Below, one piece after another: positions 1-5,690 of a stretch of DNA of 9,492 nucleotides; the stretch's first letter is position 1, and the number at the start of each line of letters is the position of its first letter. Under the pieces are notes generated by a model, which was not told the DNA's origin, ran no database searches, and saw only the letters and a list, made by a program, of their open reading frames with translations. The DNA comes from Acidobacteriota bacterium (GTDB lineage: Bacteria; Acidobacteriota; Terriglobia; Terriglobales; Acidobacteriaceae): contig JAJYBT010000043.1 of assembly GCA_021778875.1 (NCBI GenBank), positions 1 through 9,492 of the forward strand, read 5' to 3'. The position numbers were made by a program, and so were the translations under genes.

Positions 1-429
1 GGCTCACTCGACTACATCTTTCAGCCGGAGCTTTACCCCGATCTCTACAAGGACATCTACCACAAGATCCGCATCAACTATTACCCTCCGCGTGGCGATG
101 ACAAAGAGGCCTGGGACAACATCGACATCTTCGGCTGGCTCGGTTACCCGATGCAGATCAAGGTGGATTTCCTCTGTCGTGACTCCATCCTCGCCGCGCC
201 CATCGCGCTCGACCTCGTCCTGTTCCTCGACCTGGCCAAGCGCACGCCCTCGCTGCGTTCCATCGGCATCCAGGAGTGGCTGAGCTTCTATCTCAAGTCG
301 CCCCAGACCGCCGAGGGTCTCTATCCCGAGCACGATCTCTTCATCCAGTCCATGAAGCTGAAGAACACGCTGCGCCACATCATGGGCGTGGGCCTCATCA
401 CGCACCTCGGCCTGGAATACTACGACTAG
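1..429 (+). CDS. ino1: Inositol-3-phosphate (myo-inositol-1-phosphate) synthase, C-terminal part
   Basis: Frame 1 is open from the window edge to a TAG at 427-429, giving 142 residues of a protein whose start lies upstream. The stretch GWLGYPMQIKVDF, followed by a Cys-Arg-Asp-Ser-Ile-Leu-Ala-Ala-Pro run and an Asp-Leu-Val-Leu-Phe-Leu-Asp-Leu segment, is the conserved C-terminal signature of the inositol-phosphate synthase family. Known family role: the NAD-dependent cytoplasmic enzyme converts glucose 6-phosphate to 1D-myo-inositol 3-phosphate, the first step of inositol synthesis for inositol lipids or solutes. The nucleotide-binding N-terminal domain is outside the window, so intactness cannot be judged. 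The end LEYYD is followed by a terminator-like hairpin about 60 bases later, so this is probably the last gene of its transcript. The family call is firm; the physiological use of inositol in this organism is not visible. Confidence 0.88.
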   Translation, partial: GSLDYIFQPELYPDLYKDIYHKIRINYYPPRGDDKEAWDNIDIFGWLGYPMQIKVDFLCRDSILAAPIALDLVLFLDLAKRTPSLRSIGIQEWLSFYLKSPQTAEGLYPEHDLFIQSMKLKNTLRHIMGVGLITHLGLEYYD

Positions 430-488
430 GCCACTCCGCCAGGGCAACGCTCGCCCGTTGCTCTGCTAAATCAACGCGACATCGCAGG

Positions 489-510
489 GCCCCATCTTCA
501 CCGGTGGGGC
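489..510 (+). terminator. GC hairpin after the inositol-phosphate synthase gene
   Basis: GCCCCA (489-494) pairs perfectly with TGGGGC (505-510). Two further pairs inward (TC with GG, one of them a G-U wobble) leave a six-base loop. It sits 60 bases after the stop codon at 429 and is followed by TTCCTC, a weak pyrimidine tract rather than a true T-run. The stem sequence and the ten-base interval are the same as in the strong terminator at 5587-5608, which supports a terminator role. The rest of 430-691 shows no gene or convincing promoter. Confidence 0.55.
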
Positions 511-691
511 TTCCTCATTGACTTAGCTGAATTTCCAACCCTGCAACCGCCCGGAACTGACCTTCGTTGCAAGGTGGAATGTGCGATGATCCTTCAGATA
601 TGCTGATTACGGGCGACATTGTGGTTGAGCGCCAGCGCTCGGCAACAGTCCAACCCGGCTTGCACAATCTGAGTTTCAGTCTGGTGGCGCC

Positions 692-1426
692 ATGCGCTTT
701 GCAAATGCGGTTTTCTATCTCTCGATCCTCTGTGCCCCTTCGCTCACCATGGCAGCGCAAGCGCCCGCGCCTGCAGTGCCGCCCTCCACTCCCGCGCAAA
801 CCGCACCCGCCCCAACCCCTTCGCCGGCGCCGCAGGCCGCTGCAGCCGCGCCTGCACCGGTTGCGCCATCCACTATGCTGCAGCCCGCCCTCACCACAGT
901 GCAGCAGACCCTGAACGCTCTCCAGTTGGAAAAATGGAAGAAGGGAACCATCCGCGAGGAAGCCGCCAGCGAAGTCGGCTCCATTCTTCAGGATCTCAAG
1001 GAGAACGTGCCGCCCCTGTTGCAGGATGCCGACTCCGCTCCCGGTTCGCTCAGCAGAATGCTACCCCTGTCGCGACACCTCGATGCGCTCTATGATGTGC
1101 TCCTGCGCGTCGAAGAAGCCAGCCGTGTAGCCGCGTCCGGCGACCAGGTCGATCAGTTGCAACACGCCCTCGGCAGCCTGGCAGACGCGCGTCTTGCAAT
1201 GGATAAAAGTATGCAGGAAGCAGCAGTGGCGCAGGAAAAGCAGGTCAGCGACCTTCGCATCAGCCTGCAGGCCCAGGCCGCAGTGAAGTGTCCGCCGCCG
1301 CCGCCACCGCCCGTCTGCCCGGCTCCTCCCAAGCGAAAACCCCTCAAGAAGCGCAAGCCGCCCACTACGACAAAGCCGCAACAGTCGCCCGCTCCGGCCA
1401 CTACAACTCCGAAGACCGGCGAATAA
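692..1426 (+). CDS. Exported Pro/Ala-rich helical protein, function unknown
   Basis: 244 residues. The N-terminus has a short Arg-containing start, a hydrophobic run (about 5-20) and an Ala-Ala-Gln region near 21-23 that fits a signal peptide cleavage site. Residues 24-62 are almost only Ala, Pro, Thr and Ser, a flexible envelope linker. Residues 65-198 are predicted helical and charged (LQLEKWKKGTIREE onward), with amphipathic stretches around 128-147 and 152-196 that could form a coiled coil. The tail is basic and Pro-rich: Cys200, seven prolines, Val, Cys209, then a Lys/Arg/Pro segment (213-228) and a Thr/Pro end. No catalytic motif is visible. The start is chosen because it gives the signal peptide; the ribosome-binding site is only a weak GGTGG. 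I recall similar unnamed proteins in Acidobacteriota but cannot verify this. It could be a periplasmic or outer-wall structural protein. The gene converges on the arabinofuranosidase gene, 24 bp away. Confidence 0.75.
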   Translation: MRFANAVFYLSILCAPSLTMAAQAPAPAVPPSTPAQTAPAPTPSPAPQAAAAAPAPVAPSTMLQPALTTVQQTLNALQLEKWKKGTIREEAASEVGSILQDLKENVPPLLQDADSAPGSLSRMLPLSRHLDALYDVLLRVEEASRVAASGDQVDQLQHALGSLADARLAMDKSMQEAAVAQEKQVSDLRISLQAQAAVKCPPPPPPPVCPAPPKRKPLKKRKPPTTTKPQQSPAPATTTPKTGE

Positions 1427-1450
1427 ATCGGCTGTTCCGTCGTCCGGCGA

Positions 1451-3373
1451 CTATTCAAGGACGAGTTCGACAACCTGAATTGAATACCTCGGCACCGTGT
1501 GTGTAAACGCCGGTCCGGCGTTGGTCATGCTGCCTTTCACCGGAACAATCCGCGTTGGATCGGCAATCGAATTCGTTTCCTGCGTCGTCCTGCCGCTCAG
1601 CGTCGTGACCGCCGCATTGCTGCGAACATGCGCCGCGCCGTTGAGCTTGATCTCCACAGGCTGAGCCATCGACGAAGCGTTCACCAGCTTCACAAACAGC
1701 GTATGCGTCTTCGAGTTGTACGTTGCAGACTCGAACAGTCGCGGATTGGCCGTGCTCAGCCTTGTATCGAAAATCTGATCGCCCAGATGCGTGCTGAACA
1801 TCACCTGCGCGTAGTAGCTCGGCGACCCGTAACTTGTCAGCGCCTCATAGCCAATCAGATCGCTCGGCCACTGCATGCCGCCCGGATTCACGTTGACAAA
1901 GAGCGGCGCATACGACGCCATTGCAACGATGTCGCTGTTGCGCTCCAGTCCCGTCATCCACGCCGCATCGCCCAGCGCCGCCCCCATGTCCGTCGTCGGC
2001 GAGCCCTCTCGCGTCGCCCATTCGCCAACCAGTATCTTCGGCCCTCTGCGGTCGTAGTGGTCGTAGCGGTGTACGTCCTCGAAGAACTGCTGCGCCGTGC
2101 GGTAGAAGTGCGTATGCAGGGCATGATCGTTGTCATCCAGAATGTCAGGACGCACGAGCGTGACGGGCGCCGCGGCCACAATCTGCAACCGGGGATACCG
2201 CGCCTTGATTGCTTTGTAGAACTGCGCAAAGCGCGCGTCATAGGTACCCGATGGATCGTGATACTCCTCGTTCCCAATCTCCACAAAGGCCAGGTGAAAG
2301 GGTGCTGGATGGCCATTCTTTGCGCGCTCGGCTCCCCAGCGCGTCGCCGTGCTGCCCGTCACGTACTCAATTTCGTCCAGCGCATCCTGCACGTACGGTT
2401 CCAGGTCGTTCCCGGGACTGATGTGATCCTGATTCAACGCGTAGCCGGAGAAGACCGCGAGCAGCGGCTCCATGTGCAGGTCTTCGCACCACGTCAGAAA
2501 CTCCATCAGCCCCATGCCGTCAGAGGACCAGTAGCGCCACGGCGTCGTATGAGTAGGCCGGTCCACCAGCGGGCCAATGGTCTTCTTCCACTCGAAATGC
2601 TCGTTCAGCTGCTCGCCCTCCAGGTAATTCCCTCCCGGGAAGCGAAGAAACGCCGGATGCAATGCGGCCAGCTTCTCCATCAGGTCGATGCGCTTGCCGT
2701 TGGGTTCATCTCGATAGGTGGGCGGAAAAAGCGAAATCAGCGAGAACCAGGCCGTTCCGGGATGCTCCACCAGGAATTCCAGATGATTGTCGGCCGAAGC
2801 CGCGAGCGCACCGGTCTTGAGCGTGAACTCATATTTCTGCCACGTGCCGCCGAGCGAGGGAACGGTGCCAGAGGCGACGACTGCTCCGGTCTTGTCATTC
2901 ACAAGGCAAATCGTCAAAGCCCCCATCGCCGCACTGTCCGCCTTGGCGTAAAACGAACCGCGATACACCGTCGAGGGATGCAGCGCCATGCCCCAGTAGC
3001 CCGTGTTGTAAAACCCGGCCTCGGCCTGTGGCGTCGCATCCTCGGCCACGAACTTCATGCTGTGCGCCAGCGCCATGCTTGGGCCGGTGCCGCTGTCCAC
3101 CGCAATCGAGGCTCGGGCATCGCCATTCTGAATCAAAGTCCAGTTCTCCAGGCTCAGCCCGCGAGTGCTCTGAAACGTCCTGTTGCTCACCATCTCCGCA
3201 TACAGCCCGCCGTCATAGGAGTAGTTGATCTCCTCCGACATGATGCCGTAGAGCGTCGGGCTCACTCTGGCCACGGGCTTCGTGGCGTCGATGGTCAGAT
3301 GGGCCGCTTGCTGAGCGGCGGTAGAGAGCGGTGCAGCAGCAAGAAGAAGGGCAGCGAAATAGGCAAAGCGCAT
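1451..3373 (-). CDS. Secreted GH51 alpha-L-arabinofuranosidase with carbohydrate-binding-like insert
   Basis: 640 residues. A signal peptide (1-20, hydrophobic core FAALLLAAAPL, cleavage near TAA-QQ) predicts export. Residues 36-68 (SPTLYGIMSEEINYSYDGGLYAEMVSNRTF) match the start of GH51 enzymes. Residues about 72-215 resemble a CBM4/9-type jelly-roll inserted as in plant/fungal-type GH51 proteins. The TIM-barrel follows: FPGGN at 245-249, the catalytic acid/base expected at Glu369 in EIGNEE, and the nucleophile expected at Glu451 in VGEWA. Residues about 452-632 form the C-terminal beta domain. All key residues are present and the length is normal. Known activity: retaining hydrolysis of terminal alpha-L-arabinofuranosyl groups from arabinoxylan, arabinan or arabinogalactan. 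The context suggests a standalone scavenging enzyme of the periplasm or exterior. The ATG is supported by the signal peptide; no strong ribosome-binding site precedes it. A candidate promoter and LacI-like operator lie upstream. The exact substrate is inference. Confidence 0.93.
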   Translation of the reverse strand: MRFAYFAALLLAAAPLSTAAQQAAHLTIDATKPVARVSPTLYGIMSEEINYSYDGGLYAEMVSNRTFQSTRGLSLENWTLIQNGDARASIAVDSGTGPSMALAHSMKFVAEDATPQAEAGFYNTGYWGMALHPSTVYRGSFYAKADSAAMGALTICLVNDKTGAVVASGTVPSLGGTWQKYEFTLKTGALAASADNHLEFLVEHPGTAWFSLISLFPPTYRDEPNGKRIDLMEKLAALHPAFLRFPGGNYLEGEQLNEHFEWKKTIGPLVDRPTHTTPWRYWSSDGMGLMEFLTWCEDLHMEPLLAVFSGYALNQDHISPGNDLEPYVQDALDEIEYVTGSTATRWGAERAKNGHPAPFHLAFVEIGNEEYHDPSGTYDARFAQFYKAIKARYPRLQIVAAAPVTLVRPDILDDNDHALHTHFYRTAQQFFEDVHRYDHYDRRGPKILVGEWATREGSPTTDMGAALGDAAWMTGLERNSDIVAMASYAPLFVNVNPGGMQWPSDLIGYEALTSYGSPSYYAQVMFSTHLGDQIFDTRLSTANPRLFESATYNSKTHTLFVKLVNASSMAQPVEIKLNGAAHVRSNAAVTTLSGRTTQETNSIADPTRIVPVKGSMTNAGPAFTHTVPRYSIQVVELVLE

Positions 3374-3400
3374 GGGCGAGATTTCTGACTCAGAGAGCGA

Positions 3401-3412
3401 GATAACGTTTAC
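3401..3412. promoter_or_regulatory. Candidate LacI-family operator
   Basis: GATAACGTTTAC is a near-palindrome centred on CG with half-sites GATAA and GTAAA. It resembles the AACGTT-centred operators of LacI/GalR/CcpA-family sugar regulators. It lies 28-39 bases upstream of the arabinofuranosidase start and just downstream of the candidate -10 (3428-3433), where a bound repressor would block transcription. No LacI-type gene is in the window, so the regulator would be encoded elsewhere. Confidence 0.45.
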
Positions 3413-3427
3413 CGGGAAGCTCCTGCC

Positions 3428-3457
3428 ACGTTAGTCCATCTGTCGAATCATAGTCAA
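3428..3457 (-). promoter_or_regulatory. Candidate sigma-70-type promoter of the arabinofuranosidase gene
   Basis: On the minus strand TTGACT (3452-3457) matches five of six -35 bases. It is followed after 18 bases by TAACGT (3428-3433), which keeps the most conserved first, second and last positions of a -10. The predicted start of transcription, near 3421, would place the LacI-like palindrome at about +9 to +20. The -10 is weak, so this is a proposal from spacing and context. Confidence 0.4.
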
Positions 3458-3723
3458 GCGCGCGGCTCTCCCATGCCTACCCGCCGCCGGCGTCACTCGG
3501 TACGGATCGCCTGCGCCGGCGACGACAACCCGAAGACGACACGATAAGAACCAGCCGCCTCGGTCAATGGAGACAACTAACATGCATTCCAAGGCGATTC
3601 AGGGTGCGCGACCAGTCCTTACTGCAACAGCAAAACTCGGGCGCTCTGAATCCCTAACTCTGGATCTCTAACAGAATGAACTGACTTACAGCAGCAAAAC
3701 TGGAGGCCAAATAGCTTCGAAAA

Positions 3724-3759
3724 GATTTGAAACGATTTGAAAAAGAACGGGGGTAAGAT
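3724..3759 (+). promoter_or_regulatory. Tandem GATTTGAAA direct repeat with -10-like hexamer
   Basis: GATTTGAAA occurs at 3724-3732 and again at 3734-3742, a period of ten bases or one helical turn. TAAGAT (3754-3759) follows after 11 bases. Neither TTGAAA has the usual 16-18 base spacing to the TAAGAT, so this is not a standard -35/-10 pair. The arrangement recalls activator-dependent promoters where tandem direct repeats replace the -35, as with OmpR/PhoB-type regulators. The assignment is inference from layout. Confidence 0.3.
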
Positions 3760-3870
3760 GGATGCGCTGTTTTTTGCTATCAGAATATGCTGCTGAGCAC
3801 AGGCCAAAGCACGCACAGGCGCGGATAGGCCTGCATTTCCAGAATCAAAAAGGGCCCCACCACAACTGCA

Positions 3871-3876
3871 AGGGGG
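3871..3876 (+). promoter_or_regulatory. Ribosome-binding site fixing the GloVer gene start
   Basis: AGGGGG, within AAGGGGGAAGC, lies five bases before the ATG at 3882. The reading frame is open further upstream to an ATG at 3762, but that start has no comparable site and would bury the signal peptide 70 residues inside the protein. The 3882 start is therefore preferred. Confidence 0.7.
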
Positions 3877-3881
3877 AAGCA

Positions 3882-5558
3882 ATGGCAAAATGTGCGCAAC
3901 GAAGCGCAGCAGTAGCCGACGCCCGCAGTCCTGCAATATCCAACGGTGGCAGGTTGCGGGTGCATGCTGGAACAGTTATAGCGACCATGCTGTTAATTTT
4001 CTCCGCTGGCGCTATCCAGCACGCCCAGGCACAGACCTTCACCACAATTCACAGCTTCGAAACCTGGGGTAGCGGCGACGGCGTAATGCCCCTTGCAGGT
4101 CTGGCCCGGGATTCGGCGGGCAACCTCTACGGCACCACAGCGTATGGCGGCAATAGTGGCGATTGCACTAATGGCGCTGGATGCGGAACCGTGTTCAAGA
4201 TTGATCCCTCTGCCCACGAGACCGTGATTTATAGATTCAGTCCTCCCGACGGAACCAACCCCTATGCAGGGTTCGTCTTTGACTCGGCGGGCAACCTCTA
4301 CGGCACGACCTCAGATGGCGGCGCTGAAGGCGGAGGTACCGTGTTCAAGATTGACCCCTCCGGCTACGAGACCGTGCTCGATAGCTTCAGTCCGTCCGAC
4401 GGAATCAACCCCATGGGGGGAGTGGTCTTTGACTCGGCAGGCAACCTCTACGGCACCACAGCGCATGGCGGAAGTGGTGTCGATTGCTACTATGGCAGTG
4501 GTGACGGTGGCTGCGGAACCGTGTTTAAACTTGATCCCTACGGTAACTATTCCGTGCTCCACACCTTCGGCTCGAGCCCGGACGACGGAAAAAATCCCGC
4601 AGCAGGCCTGGTGATCGATCCGGCGGACAACCTCTACGGAACCACCTATGGCGGAGGCTCTACTGGCAACGGAAGCGTGTTCAAACTCGATCCCTCCGGT
4701 AACTATTCCATGCTCCATAGCTTCGCTGGGGGCGGTTACGGGTGGGGTCCTTATGCGAGTCTGCTCCGAGACTCTGCGGGCAACCTCTACGGAACCACCC
4801 AGGCTGGCGGCGATGCAACTACCTGCTTGACCTTCGGCTGCGGGACCGTGTTCAAGATTGATCCCTCCGGCAACGAGACCGTGCTCCATAGCTTCGATTA
4901 CCACGACGGAGGCGGAATAGGGCCAGTAGCAGGCTTGATCATGGATCCGGCGGGAAACCTCTACGGCACCACCGAGTGGGGCGGATCTGATGGCGGAACC
5001 GTGTTCAAACTCGATCCCTACGGTAGCTATTCCGTGCTCCATACCTTTACTGGGAGCGACGGGGAAAATCCAGAAGCAGGCCTGCTCATGGATCCGTCGG
5101 GCAATCTCTACGGCACCACATCCCATGGCGGCTCTTCAGACAACGGAACCATATTCAAGATCACTTTGACCACGCCCTTCTCCGCCTTCGACGCAAAACT
5201 GAATGTCACGGCAGGCCCTCATGCGCGATTCCAATTGAAAGCAACCTTCACGCAGGGCTCCGCTGGCGGAGCCATTGACCCGGTGACTCAAGGCATGATG
5301 CTGGCCATCGGACCGTACAACGCCACGATTCCAGCCGGGGAGTTCCACATGAGGAACAGAGGGTTGTTCGTCTATGAGGGCACGATCAACGGAGCAGCGC
5401 TGCAAATTCGCATCCTGCAGACGCGCACAAACTCTTACCAGGTTCAACTTGAGGCGTCAGGAATGGATTTGACCTCGTTTACCAATCCTGTGCCGGTAAC
5501 ACTGACCATCGGGAGCAATACCGGTACAACCCAGGTGACGGCCGCCCACGGACTTTGA
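3882..5558 (+). CDS. Exported GloVer-type tandem-repeat protein
   Basis: 558 residues from the preferred ATG. A long Arg-containing n-region (1-30) precedes a hydrophobic stretch (about 31-44), with probable signal cleavage after AQA at 48-50. Residues about 52-427 hold seven repeats of 49-62 residues. Each has a D.AGNLYGTT..GG core (NLYGTT at 81, 138, 188, 250, 301, 359, 408), a G.VFK(I/L)D strand and a ..(V/M)L(H)SF segment, followed in most by ..DG.NP. This is the pattern of the Gloeobacter/Verrucomicrobia (GloVer, TIGR03803) repeat, likely a beta-propeller-like fold. Repeats 1, 3 and 5 carry a cysteine pair flanking a longer loop. Residues about 433-555 form a separate beta-rich domain (KLNVTAG..ARFQL.ATF.QG, then IPAGEF and VPVTLTIGSNTG). 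There is no obvious PEP-CTERM or other C-terminal anchor, so the protein may be freely secreted or held by the last domain. Function unknown; no catalytic residues are recognisable. It is a single-gene unit ended by the terminator at 5581-5614. Confidence 0.9.
   Translation: MAKCAQRSAAVADARSPAISNGGRLRVHAGTVIATMLLIFSAGAIQHAQAQTFTTIHSFETWGSGDGVMPLAGLARDSAGNLYGTTAYGGNSGDCTNGAGCGTVFKIDPSAHETVIYRFSPPDGTNPYAGFVFDSAGNLYGTTSDGGAEGGGTVFKIDPSGYETVLDSFSPSDGINPMGGVVFDSAGNLYGTTAHGGSGVDCYYGSGDGGCGTVFKLDPYGNYSVLHTFGSSPDDGKNPAAGLVIDPADNLYGTTYGGGSTGNGSVFKLDPSGNYSMLHSFAGGGYGWGPYASLLRDSAGNLYGTTQAGGDATTCLTFGCGTVFKIDPSGNETVLHSFDYHDGGGIGPVAGLIMDPAGNLYGTTEWGGSDGGTVFKLDPYGSYSVLHTFTGSDGENPEAGLLMDPSGNLYGTTSHGGSSDNGTIFKITLTTPFSAFDAKLNVTAGPHARFQLKATFTQGSAGGAIDPVTQGMMLAIGPYNATIPAGEFHMRNRGLFVYEGTINGAALQIRILQTRTNSYQVQLEASGMDLTSFTNPVPVTLTIGSNTGTTQVTAAHGL
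4035..5162 (+). repeat. Seven-unit coding tandem repeat of the GloVer protein
   Basis: The seven protein repeats are also visible as DNA. A GGCAACCTCTACGG-type core recurs at about 4119, 4290, 4440, 4626, 4779, 4953 and 5100, with a second conserved block around ACCGTGTTCAA. Unit length varies in multiples of three (147-186 bases). The DNA identity in the cores suggests recent unit duplication or gene conversion, and makes unit number prone to change between strains. Confidence 0.85.
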
Positions 5559-5580
5559 GGAATCCGGCAGCGCGCATCAT

Positions 5581-5614
5581 ACAAAAGCCCCACCTGTGCG
5601 GATGGGGCTTTTGT
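5581..5614. terminator. Strong bidirectional terminator
   Basis: ACAAAAGCCCCA (5581-5592) is perfectly complementary to TGGGGCTTTTGT (5603-5614), a 12-bp stem around a ten-base loop. The GC core is flanked by A-rich and T-rich arms, so each strand reads as a stem followed by TTTTGT. It lies 22 bases after the GloVer stop and 77 bases past the end of the convergent phosphatase gene, so it can serve both. The remaining 5615-5690 shows nothing further. Confidence 0.9.
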
Positions 5615-5690
5615 GTTTCCCGACCGCGAAGGAGTCCGCCCCACCGCAGGTGGTCAGGCGCGGTTTTCGCTGCCCAGGCGGCTCCTGCGA

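Larger units (their letters stand above)
3458..3881. other. Gene-free divergent region and leader of the GloVer gene
   Basis: No convincing gene lies between the arabinofuranosidase promoter and the GloVer-repeat gene. The first part (3458-3560) is GC-rich and has an imperfect inverted repeat (GCCGGCG at 3486-3492, CGCCGGC at 3514-3520, 21-base gap). The part from about 3620 is AT-richer than its surroundings. CAGCAAAACT occurs twice (3628-3637 and 3692-3701). The tandem GATTTGAAA motif and -10-like hexamer annotated separately at 3724-3759 probably mark the promoter. If so, the mRNA would carry a leader of roughly 110 bases before the start at 3882. Confidence 0.5.

Noticed and set aside
1427..1450. 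A shared terminator between the convergent genes ending at 1426 and 1451.
   Set aside because: The 24-base gap contains no stable inverted repeat or T-run.
1499..3388. A 629-codon open frame on the plus strand, antisense to the arabinofuranosidase gene.
   Set aside because: It is rich in Arg and His with no recognisable motif, as expected from the complement of a GC-rich gene. The opposite strand encodes a complete GH51 enzyme with its catalytic residues.
3582..3671. A 29-codon frame (ATG at 3582) with a GGAGA eight bases upstream, in the divergent region.
   Set aside because: Too short and without any motif, hydrophobic segment or conserved context; the weak ribosome-binding site could be chance.
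3762..3881. An upstream in-frame ATG extending the GloVer protein by 40 residues.
   Set aside because: It would bury the signal peptide, and the strong AGGGGG site supports the start at 3882.
4311..5126. A 271-codon antisense frame with apparent internal repeats across the GloVer gene.
   Set aside because: The periodicity is inherited from the DNA repeats of the plus-strand gene.
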